A program made the translations under genes and the position numbers. DNA of 64,000 nucleotides from Xenorhabdus sp014467285 (lineage in GTDB: Bacteria > Pseudomonadota > Gammaproteobacteria > Enterobacterales > Enterobacteriaceae), in assembly GCF_014467285.1 (NCBI RefSeq), contig NZ_NKHR01000006.1:124001-188000 (forward strand), in the 5' to 3' direction. Shown here one piece after another: positions 8,924 to 17,764 of the stretch; within the stretch, counting starts at the first letter, position 1; the number at the start of each line of letters is the position of its first letter. The notes under the pieces were generated by a model. That model was not told the DNA's origin. It made no database searches and was given only the letters and a program-made list of their open reading frames with translations.

Positions 8924-8957
8924 GTGGTGATTTGTGGGATAATGTGGAGATTTGGGC
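8924..8957 (+). promoter_or_regulatory. MraZ operator repeats
   Basis: TGGTG, TGGGA and TGGAG begin at 8925, 8935 and 8945, exactly 10 bases apart. A TGGGC follows at 8953. MraZ from several bacteria binds TGGGN repeats spaced one helical turn apart in its own 5' region (established knowledge). The position just after the predicted transcription start supports autorepression. Confidence 0.75.
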
Positions 8958-8977
8958 CATCAAGGGGTAACCTGAGT

Positions 8978-9436
8978 ATGTTTCGTGGAGCAACACTGGT
9001 TAATCTCGATAGTAAAGGGCGGCTCACTGTACCAGCCCGATATAGGGAAACGCTGAATGAGGAATCAACAGGTCAAATGGTTTGTACCATTGATCTCCAT
9101 CAGCCGTGCCTGTTGCTTTATACATTACCCGAATGGGAAATCATCGAAGAAAAGTTATCTCGCTTATCCAGCATGAATCCAGCCGAACGTCGCGTTCAAC
9201 GTTTGTTATTGGGACACGCCAGTGAATGTCAAATGGACAGTGCAGGGCGTCTTTTATTAGCTAATACATTGCGTCAGCATGCAGGGCTAACAAAAGAGGT
9301 CATGCTGGTTGGGCAATTTAATAAATTTGAATTGTGGGATGAGCAAGTTTGGTATCAGCAAGTACAGAATGACATTGCGGCTGAGCAGTCTCCACAAGAA
9401 CCTTTATCAGCAAGGCTACAGGATTTATCACTATAA
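8978..9436 (+). CDS. mraZ: Transcriptional regulator MraZ
   Basis: MraZ is an AbrB/SpoVT-fold DNA-binding protein that represses its own dcw operon in E. coli. The 152-residue product contains two MraZ repeats, each with the DxxxR signature: DSKGRLTVPARYR near residue 10 and DSAGRLLLANTLR near residue 85. A longer frame is open from 8924, but the ATG at 8978 gives the family start MFRGATLVNLDSKGR. It is the first gene of the division and cell wall cluster; rsmH follows after 2 bases. Confidence 0.96.
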   Translation: MFRGATLVNLDSKGRLTVPARYRETLNEESTGQMVCTIDLHQPCLLLYTLPEWEIIEEKLSRLSSMNPAERRVQRLLLGHASECQMDSAGRLLLANTLRQHAGLTKEVMLVGQFNKFELWDEQVWYQQVQNDIAAEQSPQEPLSARLQDLSL

Positions 9437-9438
9437 AC

Positions 9439-10383
9439 ATGGCAAACAGTCATTTCAAACATACCAGTGTATTACTGGATGAAGCTGTCAATGGATTGAA
9501 TCTTCAAGAAGATGGAATTTATATAGATGGAACATTTGGGCGTGGAGGGCATTCACGCCTGATTTTGTCAAAGTTGGGGCCTAATGGGCGTTTAATGGCA
9601 ATTGATCGTGATCCACAAGCTATTGAAGCGTCAAAGGCGATTACTGACACGCGTTTTTCTATCACTCATGGGCCGTTTTCTGAATTGGCAACCTATGTAG
9701 AAGAAGCGGGTCTGGTTGGGAAAATTGATGGCGTATTGCTGGACTTAGGGGTTTCATCCCCACAGTTGGATGATCCTGAACGTGGTTTTTCATTTATGCG
9801 TGATGGGCCACTGGATATGCGGATGGATCCTACGCGTGGGCAGTCTGCTGCACAATGGTTGATGAAAGCAGAAGCAGATGACATCGCATGGGTATTGAAG
9901 ACATTTGGTGAAGAGCGCTTTGCCAAACGTATCGCAAAAGCCATTGTGGCACGCAATCAGGAACAACCGATGACGCGTACCCGAGAGCTGGCAGAACTCA
10001 TTGCTCAGGCAAGCCCAGTGAAGGAAAGGCATAAGCATCCGGCAACACGCAGCTTTCAGGCTATCAGGATTTACATTAACAGTGAACTGGAAGAGATAGA
10101 ACGTGCATTGAATGGTGCATTGCGCGTTCTTGCACCACAGGGGCGATTATCTGTCATCAGTTTCCACTCGTTGGAAGATCGCATAGTGAAAAGCTTTATC
10201 CGGCAACACAGCCAGGGGCCACAGGTTCCAGCAGGTTTACCTCTCACAGAAGTGCAACTAAAAGCGTTGGGAGGACGGAGTCTGAAATCCATTGGCAAAA
10301 TGAAGCCTTCAGAGGATGAAGTGGCCACAAACCCAAGAGCGCGAAGCTCGGTTTTGCGATTTGCTGAAAAGGTGAGTGAATAA
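9439..10383 (+). CDS. rsmH: 16S rRNA m4C1402 methyltransferase
   Basis: RsmH (MraW) adds the N4-methyl group of C1402 in 16S rRNA, using S-adenosylmethionine. The 314-residue protein (E. coli 313) starts MANSHFKHTSVLLDEAV and carries the SAM-binding segment YIDGTFGRGGHS, then LLDLGVSSPQLD and the conserved ISFHSLEDRIVK near the C-terminus. Its stop codon overlaps the ftsL start by one base, so the two are translationally coupled. Confidence 0.97.
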   Translation: MANSHFKHTSVLLDEAVNGLNLQEDGIYIDGTFGRGGHSRLILSKLGPNGRLMAIDRDPQAIEASKAITDTRFSITHGPFSELATYVEEAGLVGKIDGVLLDLGVSSPQLDDPERGFSFMRDGPLDMRMDPTRGQSAAQWLMKAEADDIAWVLKTFGEERFAKRIAKAIVARNQEQPMTRTRELAELIAQASPVKERHKHPATRSFQAIRIYINSELEEIERALNGALRVLAPQGRLSVISFHSLEDRIVKSFIRQHSQGPQVPAGLPLTEVQLKALGGRSLKSIGKMKPSEDEVATNPRARSSVLRFAEKVSE

Positions 10384-10700
10384 TGGCAGGTGAGCGTCAT
10401 GGATTAGTCGGGGTTATTGGCGGGGATATGATCCGCAATGCCAAAATCCCACTGATTTTGCTGGTGGCGGTTGTGATTTCAGCCATCAGTGTTGTGACGG
10501 TCACCCATCAAACCCGCTTATTGACCGCGGAGAAAGAGCGTCAAGTGATCCAGCTTGATGCTCAGGATATTGAATGGCGTAACCTGCTCCTTGAAGAGAA
10601 TGCTCTGGGTGATCACAGTCGGGTTGAACGGATTGCGACTGAAAAATTGCAGATGCAACATGTTGATCCAAGTAAAGAAAACATTGTGATCACTCAATGA
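10383..10700 (+). CDS. ftsL: Cell division protein FtsL
   Basis: FtsL is a bitopic inner-membrane protein that joins FtsB and FtsQ and activates the FtsWI septal synthase. It has 105 residues: a short cytoplasmic tail, one membrane segment (about 20-40, IPLILLVAVVISAISVVTVT) and a periplasmic coiled coil ending in the strongly conserved EENALGDHSRVERIA. E. coli FtsL is 121 residues; the difference is in the cytoplasmic tail. The ATG overlaps the last base of rsmH. Confidence 0.95.
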   Translation: MAGERHGLVGVIGGDMIRNAKIPLILLVAVVISAISVVTVTHQTRLLTAEKERQVIQLDAQDIEWRNLLLEENALGDHSRVERIATEKLQMQHVDPSKENIVITQ

Positions 10701-10727
10701 GTCCAGTTGACAACCAAAAGGTAGGCG

Positions 10728-12482
10728 ATGAAAGCTGCACGCTCTTTAAAGTTGAAAAAGCAAGAAGATAAAGCAAGTTTTGTAAGCTGGCGTTTTGCCT
10801 TGCTGTGCGGGGGCATTGGGTTTGCTTTAATCGGGCTTTTGATTCGTGTTGCCTATTTGCAGATAATCAATCCTGACCGTTTGGTAAAAGAAGGTGATTC
10901 GCGCTCCCTGCGCGTCCAGGCTGTCCCGACCGCCCGTGGCATGATAAATGATCGCAATGGGCGTCCTCTTGCTGTTAGTGTGCCTGTTGATGCTGTTTGG
11001 GCTGATCCCAAAGAAGTATTTGAGAAAGGCGGTATCACAGATGATACCCGCTGGAAGGCGTTGGCTGATGCACTATCCATTCCGATTGAGCAACTAACCA
11101 GCAAAATCAGTGAATATCCCAATGGGCGCTTTGTTTACCTTGCCCGCCAAGTAAATACCTCCATCGGTGATTATGTCGAGAAATTGAAATTACCGGGCAT
11201 CTATTTGCGTCAGGAATCCCGTCGTTATTATCCGGCAGGGCAGGTGACCGCACATATTATTGGCGTGACCAACATTGATGGTACGGGAATTGAAGGCGTT
11301 GAGAAAAGCTTTGATAGTTGGCTGACCGGTATGCCGGGAAGCCGGACTGTGCGTAAAGATCGCACAGGCCGTGTTATTGAGGATGTCGCATCTACGGATA
11401 GCCGGGCTGCCCATGATCTGATGCTTAGCATTGATGAGCGTCTTCAAACCTTGGTGTATCGGGAACTGACTAAAGCCGTCTCACTGAACAAAGCTGAATC
11501 CGGTACGGCTGTACTGGTTGATGTGAATACGGGAGAAGTATTGGCGATGGCTAATAGCCCATCTTACAACCCGAATAATTTGGCCGGAACACCGAAAGAT
11601 GCGATGCGAAACCGCGCCATCACGGATATTTTCGAGCCCGGCTCTACGGTGAAACCACTGGTGGTAATGAGTGCACTGAACAGTGGGATTGTGAAAGAAA
11701 ATACGGTGCTGGATACCAGACCATATCGATTAACGTATGGTTCGCGCGGACACGAAATCAAAGACGTCGCCCCACGCCCTGAGTTAACCATTACCGGAAT
11801 TTTACAGAAGTCGAGTAACGTTGGTGTTTCTAAACTGGCGTTAGCGATGCCTGCCTCGGAGCTGGTAAGTGTTTATTCACGCTTTGGGATGGGAAAACCG
11901 ACCAATTTGGGGCTGGTCGGAGAAAGTAGTGGCTTATTTCCAACAAATAAACAACGGTGGTCAGATCTTGATAGGGCCACCTTTTCTTTCGGCTACGGGC
12001 TAATGGTAACGCCGTTACAGTTAGCGCGAGTCTATGCAACGATAGGCAGTTTGGGCGTTTATCGCCCACTGTCAATTACCAAAGTCGATCCACCCGTACC
12101 CGGAACGCGCGTATTTCCTGAACCTATCATGCGGACAGTGGTGCACATGATGGAGAGCGTAGCATTACCCGGTGGGGGTGGTGTACGGGCAGCGATAAAA
12201 GGTTATCGCATCGCAATTAAAACCGGTACGGCGAAAAAAGTCGGGCCGGATGGCAAATATGTCAATAAATATATTTCTTATACCGCAGGGGTTGCGCCTG
12301 CGAGTAATCCCCGGTTTGCACTGGTTGTGATCATCAATGATCCACAAGCAGGTAAATATTATGGTGGTGCGGTTTCGGCGCCCATCTTCGGAGCCATCAT
12401 GAGTGGTGTCTTGCGCACGATGAACGTTGAGCCAGATGCGTTACCTGTGGGTGATAAAAACGAATTTATGATTAATAAATAA
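10728..12482 (+). CDS. ftsI: Septal peptidoglycan transpeptidase PBP3
   Basis: FtsI cross-links septal peptidoglycan as the partner of FtsW and is the target of aztreonam and cephalexin. The 584-residue protein has a single N-terminal membrane anchor (about 20-40), a pedestal domain and a penicillin-binding transpeptidase domain. The three active-site motifs are present: STVK (Ser about 306), SSN, and KTG in the C-terminal part. E. coli FtsI has 588 residues and a C-terminal end removed by Prc; whether that happens here is not visible. Confidence 0.97.
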   Translation: MKAARSLKLKKQEDKASFVSWRFALLCGGIGFALIGLLIRVAYLQIINPDRLVKEGDSRSLRVQAVPTARGMINDRNGRPLAVSVPVDAVWADPKEVFEKGGITDDTRWKALADALSIPIEQLTSKISEYPNGRFVYLARQVNTSIGDYVEKLKLPGIYLRQESRRYYPAGQVTAHIIGVTNIDGTGIEGVEKSFDSWLTGMPGSRTVRKDRTGRVIEDVASTDSRAAHDLMLSIDERLQTLVYRELTKAVSLNKAESGTAVLVDVNTGEVLAMANSPSYNPNNLAGTPKDAMRNRAITDIFEPGSTVKPLVVMSALNSGIVKENTVLDTRPYRLTYGSRGHEIKDVAPRPELTITGILQKSSNVGVSKLALAMPASELVSVYSRFGMGKPTNLGLVGESSGLFPTNKQRWSDLDRATFSFGYGLMVTPLQLARVYATIGSLGVYRPLSITKVDPPVPGTRVFPEPIMRTVVHMMESVALPGGGGVRAAIKGYRIAIKTGTAKKVGPDGKYVNKYISYTAGVAPASNPRFALVVIINDPQAGKYYGGAVSAPIFGAIMSGVLRTMNVEPDALPVGDKNEFMINK

Positions 12483-12493
12483 AGAGGATTAAA

Positions 12494-13981
12494 GTGGCAG
12501 ATCGTAATTTACGCGATTTATTGGCTCCATGGGGTGTTGATACACCGGAGCTTCCGCTGCGTGAAATGACATTGGACAGCCGTAAGGCGGCTGCCGGAGA
12601 TCTGTTTGTTGCAATTCAAGGGCATCAAACAGATGGTCGAAAGTATATTCCTCAAGCCATCGCTCAAGGCGTTGCGGCGGTGATTGCAGAAGCGAAGGGA
12701 AAAGCGGATAACGGCACGATACAGACGGTGCACGGTGTACCGGTTATCTATTTGGATGATTTGAATAATAAATTGTCAGAACTGGCTGGTGAGTTTTACC
12801 GACATCCCGGTAATAAGCTGACATTGGTAGGTGTTACCGGAACCAATGGAAAAACAACAACAACACAATTGCTGGCACAATGGAGCCAAGGGCTTGGAGA
12901 AACCAGTGCGGTGATGGGAACGGTAGGAAATGGTTTGTTGGGTATGGTTGTGCCCAGTGAAAATACTACGGGTTCTGCCGTTGATATTCAGCTTGATTTA
13001 CAGCAGCTTATTAATCAGCGCGCCACTTTTGCTGCAATGGAAGTTTCTTCACATGGGTTGATTCAGGGAAGAGTGGCGGCATTGCCATTTCAGGCAGCCG
13101 TTTTTACTAATTTAAGCCGCGATCACCTTGATTATCATGGTGATATGGAAAGTTACGAAGATGCCAAATGGATGCTGTTCGGCAGCCATGATGTGAAACA
13201 GAAAATCATCAATGCAGATGATGATGTGGGACAGAAGTGGTTGTCTCGCTTACCGGATGCGGTTGCAGTCACTATGGAAAGCCGTTTGCCGGAAAATTGG
13301 CAGGGGCGCTGGTTATCGGCCAATGCAGTCCATTATCACGACAAAGGCGCCTCTATTGCATTTACTTCAAGTTGGGGAAATGGAACGCTCAACAGCCCTC
13401 TAATGGGCGCATTCAATGTCAGTAATTTACTTTTGGCGCTCGCGACCTTGCTGTCATTGGAATATCCGCTGAAAAAATTGCTGGCAGCAGCGTCTTGTCT
13501 GGAACCTGTTTGCGGGCGTATGGAAGTCTTTTCCGCGGCGGGTCGTCCTACTGTTGTTGTCGATTATGCCCATACACCAGATGCCTTGGAAAAAGCGCTG
13601 TCGGCAGCTCGTCTGCATTGTAAGGGACAACTCTGGTGCGTCTTTGGTTGTGGTGGTGATCGCGATAAAGGCAAACGTCCTCTGATGGGCGGTGTTGCAG
13701 AGCAAGGGGCTGATCGCGTAGTTGTGACGGATGACAATCCCCGCAGTGAAGAACCACAGGCCATTGTGGCAGATATTCTGGACGGATTTATCGATCCGGG
13801 TCGGGCAATGGCGATTCATGGGCGTGTTGAAGCTGTCACCAGCGCCATTATGCAAGCGGCTGAAGAAGATGTTGTTCTTGTGGCAGGTAAAGGCCACGAA
13901 GATTATCAATTGGTCGGCAATCGTCGTTTGGATTATTCAGATCGCCTGACCGTTGCTCGTTTGTTGGGGGTAATCGCATGA
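12494..13981 (+). CDS. murE: UDP-MurNAc-L-Ala-D-Glu:meso-DAP ligase
   Basis: MurE adds meso-diaminopimelate to the peptidoglycan precursor in the cytosol. The 495-residue protein shows the Mur-ligase ATP site GVTGTNGKTTTT and, near residue 415, DDNPRSEEP. The DNPR motif is the signature of meso-DAP specificity. The start is GTG at 12494, preceded by AGAGGA. The stop overlaps the murF start (ATGA). Confidence 0.97.
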   Translation: MADRNLRDLLAPWGVDTPELPLREMTLDSRKAAAGDLFVAIQGHQTDGRKYIPQAIAQGVAAVIAEAKGKADNGTIQTVHGVPVIYLDDLNNKLSELAGEFYRHPGNKLTLVGVTGTNGKTTTTQLLAQWSQGLGETSAVMGTVGNGLLGMVVPSENTTGSAVDIQLDLQQLINQRATFAAMEVSSHGLIQGRVAALPFQAAVFTNLSRDHLDYHGDMESYEDAKWMLFGSHDVKQKIINADDDVGQKWLSRLPDAVAVTMESRLPENWQGRWLSANAVHYHDKGASIAFTSSWGNGTLNSPLMGAFNVSNLLLALATLLSLEYPLKKLLAAASCLEPVCGRMEVFSAAGRPTVVVDYAHTPDALEKALSAARLHCKGQLWCVFGCGGDRDKGKRPLMGGVAEQGADRVVVTDDNPRSEEPQAIVADILDGFIDPGRAMAIHGRVEAVTSAIMQAAEEDVVLVAGKGHEDYQLVGNRRLDYSDRLTVARLLGVIA

Positions 13982-15360
13982 TCCCACTAACATTCCGGCA
14001 ATTGGCCCAAATAACAGGTGGAATGCTATATCAGGTTACTGAACAGCAGGCAGCCGATATCAAGATCCATGCTGTGGAAACCGATAGCCGCAAAGTTGTA
14101 CGCGGTGGTTTGTTCATTGCTTTAAAAGGCGAAAAATTTGATGCTCACGATTTCGTTGCTGATGTAGCTCATTTCGGCGTAGGAGCGTTGCTGGTCAATC
14201 GTCGCTTTGATATTGACTGTCCTCAGGTGATTGTCGAAGACACACGCTTGGCGATGGGCAAACTGGCGGGTTGGGTTCGTCAACAAAGCAAAGCGCGGAT
14301 CGTAGCCCTGACGGGTTCGTCGGGCAAAACATCCGTCAAGGAAATGACAGCAGCGATTTTGCGACAATGTGGAAATACCCTTTATACAGCGGGTAACTTC
14401 AATAATGACATTGGTGTGCCATTGACTTTATTCCGGCTCACCGATGAACACCAATTTGCCGTGATTGAACTGGGCGCTAACCATACCGGCGAAATTGCCT
14501 ATACCACTGAGATGACGCGTCCTGAAAGTGCTCTGGTGAATAATCTGTTTTCTGCTCATCTGGAAGGTTTTGGTTCTTTGGAAGGGGTTGCAAAGGCAAA
14601 AGGTGAGATCTTTGAAGGTCTTGCTCCAACCGGAACCGCCATTATCAATCTGGACAGCCATGATTGGGAAAACTGGCAACACAGCATTAATGATCAGCAG
14701 ACAGTATGGCGTTTCTCTGCGTCATCAATGGCAGGGGCTGACTTTTACGCAACGGATATTTCTGAACAGCCACTGGCAACACATTTTTGCCTTCATACCC
14801 CAATCGGCAAGACTGAGCTGACATTGCCATTGCCGGGTAAACACAATATTGCCAATGCACTGGCAGCCAGTGCTCTCGCCATTTCTGTTGGCGCATCTCT
14901 GGAAAATATTTGTGTCGGGTTATCAGGATTAAAAGCAGTTTCAGGTCGTTTATTCCCCATTCATCTCACAGAGGGGAAAGTCGTGTTGGATGACACCTAT
15001 AACGCTAATCCCGGCTCAATGATTGCAGCAGCGAATGTATTGTCGCAGATGCCTGATTATCGGGTTATGGTTGTCGGCGATATGGGAGAACTGGGAGAAC
15101 AGGCGGTTCAGTGCCACCGTGAAGTGGGAGAAGCCATAGCCTCTTCAAATATAAATAAAGTATTCAGTGTAGGGGTTCTTAGTACCCATATTAGTGACGC
15201 GAGTGGTCGAGGGCAGCATTTCGCGAACAAGGCTGATTTAGTTGCAGCGCTGCTTTCTTTACTGGAACAACACGAAATGATTTCCATATTAATTAAAGGT
15301 TCACGTAGTGCCGCAATGGAAGAGGTAGTGAACTCACTGAAGGAGAACTTCCAATGTTAG
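13978..15360 (+). CDS. murF: UDP-MurNAc-tripeptide:D-Ala-D-Ala ligase
   Basis: MurF completes the pentapeptide by adding D-alanyl-D-alanine. The 460-residue protein has the N-terminal UDP-substrate domain, the central ATP-grasp-like P-loop LTGSSGKTSVKEM, and a C-terminal domain with DDTYNANPGSM. It overlaps murE by 4 bases and mraY by 7, a sign of translational coupling. Confidence 0.97.
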   Translation: MIPLTFRQLAQITGGMLYQVTEQQAADIKIHAVETDSRKVVRGGLFIALKGEKFDAHDFVADVAHFGVGALLVNRRFDIDCPQVIVEDTRLAMGKLAGWVRQQSKARIVALTGSSGKTSVKEMTAAILRQCGNTLYTAGNFNNDIGVPLTLFRLTDEHQFAVIELGANHTGEIAYTTEMTRPESALVNNLFSAHLEGFGSLEGVAKAKGEIFEGLAPTGTAIINLDSHDWENWQHSINDQQTVWRFSASSMAGADFYATDISEQPLATHFCLHTPIGKTELTLPLPGKHNIANALAASALAISVGASLENICVGLSGLKAVSGRLFPIHLTEGKVVLDDTYNANPGSMIAAANVLSQMPDYRVMVVGDMGELGEQAVQCHREVGEAIASSNINKVFSVGVLSTHISDASGRGQHFANKADLVAALLSLLEQHEMISILIKGSRSAAMEEVVNSLKENFQC

Positions 15361-16436
15361 TTTGGCTGGCCGAATATTTAGTTAAATATTACTCAGGCTT
15401 TAACGTCTTTTCTTATCTGACGTTCAGAGCGATTGTTGGCTTGCTGACAGCATTATTCATTGCGTTATGGATGGGGCCAACCCTGATTGCTTATCTGCAA
15501 AAGCTACAGATTGGTCAGGTTGTGCGTAATGATGGCCCGGAATCCCACTTCAGTAAACGCGGAACACCAACGATGGGCGGGTTGCTGATTTTGTTCTCCA
15601 TCGCTATCTCTGTTTTGTTGTGGGCGCGTTTAGATAACCCTTATGTCTGGTGTGTACTGGTTGTGTTACTGGGCTATGGCATTGTTGGGTTTGTAGACGA
15701 CTATCGTAAAGTGGTTCGCAAAGATACCAAGGGGTTAATTGCCCGTTGGAAATATTTCTGGCAATCCGTTTTAGCTTTGGGTGTGGCGTTTGCCATGTAC
15801 AGCATCGGCAAAGATACGCCAGCAACACAATTGGTAGTGCCATTCTTCAAAGAAGTCATGCCGCAACTGGGATTGCTTTACATTTTGTTGAGCTATTTCG
15901 TGATAGTAGGCACCAGTAATGCGGTGAACCTGACTGATGGATTGGATGGTCTGGCTATCATGCCAACGGTACTGGTTGCAGCCGGTTTCGCTTTGGTGGC
16001 ATGGGCAACGGGTAACGTGAACTTTGCCAATTATCTGCATATACCTTACTTAAGTCACGCAGGTGAATTGGTGATTGTCTGTACCGCGATAGTGGGAGCC
16101 GGATTGGGCTTCTTGTGGTTCAACACCTACCCGGCGCAAGTGTTCATGGGAGATGTGGGTTCGCTGGCTTTGGGGGGAGCGTTAGGCACTATTGCGGTAT
16201 TGCTGCGTCAAGAGTTCCTGTTGGTCATCATGGGAGGCGTATTTGTGGTGGAAACGCTCTCTGTCATTTTGCAGGTTGGCTCATTTAAGCTGCGTGGACA
16301 GCGTATTTTCCGCATGGCACCGATTCACCATCATTATGAATTGAAAGGCTGGCCAGAGCCGCGCGTTATCGTGCGTTTCTGGATTATTTCCCTGATGTTA
16401 GTACTGATTGGTCTGGCAACCCTTAAGGTACGTTAA
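15354..16436 (+). CDS. mraY: Phospho-MurNAc-pentapeptide translocase
   Basis: MraY transfers phospho-MurNAc-pentapeptide to undecaprenyl phosphate to give lipid I at the inner membrane. It is a 360-residue polytopic protein with about ten membrane segments, the same length as E. coli. The catalytic loops are recognisable: FVDDYRK, NLTDGLDGLA, FMGDVGSLALGG and the MAPIHHHYE histidine motif. Confidence 0.97.
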   Translation: MLVWLAEYLVKYYSGFNVFSYLTFRAIVGLLTALFIALWMGPTLIAYLQKLQIGQVVRNDGPESHFSKRGTPTMGGLLILFSIAISVLLWARLDNPYVWCVLVVLLGYGIVGFVDDYRKVVRKDTKGLIARWKYFWQSVLALGVAFAMYSIGKDTPATQLVVPFFKEVMPQLGLLYILLSYFVIVGTSNAVNLTDGLDGLAIMPTVLVAAGFALVAWATGNVNFANYLHIPYLSHAGELVIVCTAIVGAGLGFLWFNTYPAQVFMGDVGSLALGGALGTIAVLLRQEFLLVIMGGVFVVETLSVILQVGSFKLRGQRIFRMAPIHHHYELKGWPEPRVIVRFWIISLMLVLIGLATLKVR

Positions 16437-16438
16437 TC

Positions 16439-17764
16439 ATGGCTAAGTTATTCATGACTGAATACAGAGGCAAAAAAGTCGTCATTGTCGGGTTAGGGCT
16501 GACAGGTCTTTCCTGTGTTGACTTTTTTATCACACGGGGTGTGACTCCGCGTGTAATGGATACCCGTATCATACCACCGGGCAGCGATAAGCTGCCTGAT
16601 GATGTTGAATGTCACACTGGCAGTTTAAATAAACAATGGCTGCTTGATGCTGACTTGATCGTTACCAGTCCGGGAATTGCGTTGGCAACGCCTGAATTGC
16701 AGGCTGCGGCTGATGCTGGCGTTGAAATTGTTGGAGACATTGAGCTGTTTTGCCGTGAAGCCATAGCACCGATTGTTGCCATTACGGGATCAAACGGAAA
16801 AAGCACAGTGACTACTCTGGTTGGTGAGATGGCAAAAGAAGCCGGATGGCAGGTTGGAGTAGGGGGAAACATTGGTATCCCTGCTCTGGAATTATTGAAA
16901 AAACCTTGCCAGCTATATGTATTGGAGCTTTCCAGCTTTCAGCTTGAAACGACTTACAGCCTGAAAGCCGCCGCCGCGACTGTACTGAATGTCACCGAAG
17001 ACCATATGGTGCGCTATCCAAAAGGGTTGTCACAGTATCGAGCGGCGAAATTGCGAATTTACGATCAAGCAAAAGTCTGTGTAGTGAATGAACAAAATGT
17101 TTTGACGTTGCCAGAGGCTGGCAAAGATAGCCGTTGTACCAGCTTTGGTGTGGACTGCGGGGATTATCAACTTGATAGTGAACATCAACAATTGGTGGTT
17201 AATCAGTCCCCAGTGTTGTCAACCCGTGAAATGCAGTTGGCTGGGCAACATAACTACACGAATGGGCTGGCGGCATTAGCTTTGGCGGATGCTGTCGGTA
17301 TTCCTCGTGCGGCCAGCCTTCAGGCATTGCGGACTTACTCTGGGTTAGATCACCGTTTTCAGGTGATTCATATGAGAAATGGTGTTCGCTGGGTAAATGA
17401 CTCTAAAGCAACCAATGTTGGCAGCACCCAAGCGGCACTCAGCGGATTGAGTTTGGAAGGTACGCTTTATCTTTTATTGGGCGGCGATGGAAAAGCGGCA
17501 GACTTTACTCCGCTGAAACCCTATATCGCAGGGAAGAATATTCGTCTTTATTGTTTTGGCCGTGATGGGGATCAACTGGCGCAATTGCGTCCTGAAATCT
17601 CAATACTGACAGAAACGATGGAACAGGCGATGAGAGAAATTGCAGCTAAATTAGTTGTTGGCGATATGGTTCTACTGTCACCCGCTTGCGCGAGTTTCGA
17701 TCAGTTCAATGGTTTTGAACATCGTGGTCATGAATTTGCCCGTTTGGCAGAGGAGTTAGGCTGA
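16439..17764 (+). CDS. murD: UDP-MurNAc-L-Ala:D-Glu ligase
   Basis: MurD adds D-glutamate to UDP-MurNAc-L-alanine. The 441-residue protein has an N-terminal Rossmann-like domain (VVIVGLGLTGLSCVDFF), the ATP P-loop ITGSNGKSTVTT and a C-terminal domain with NDSKATN. Near residue 191 the segment reads TEDHMVRYP, where E. coli has aspartate in place of the valine. The first ATG, 2 bases after mraY, gives an N-terminus five residues longer than E. coli; an internal ATG (residue 6) would match the E. coli start more closely but has no better ribosome site. Confidence 0.96.
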   Translation: MAKLFMTEYRGKKVVIVGLGLTGLSCVDFFITRGVTPRVMDTRIIPPGSDKLPDDVECHTGSLNKQWLLDADLIVTSPGIALATPELQAAADAGVEIVGDIELFCREAIAPIVAITGSNGKSTVTTLVGEMAKEAGWQVGVGGNIGIPALELLKKPCQLYVLELSSFQLETTYSLKAAAATVLNVTEDHMVRYPKGLSQYRAAKLRIYDQAKVCVVNEQNVLTLPEAGKDSRCTSFGVDCGDYQLDSEHQQLVVNQSPVLSTREMQLAGQHNYTNGLAALALADAVGIPRAASLQALRTYSGLDHRFQVIHMRNGVRWVNDSKATNVGSTQAALSGLSLEGTLYLLLGGDGKAADFTPLKPYIAGKNIRLYCFGRDGDQLAQLRPEISILTETMEQAMREIAAKLVVGDMVLLSPACASFDQFNGFEHRGHEFARLAEELG

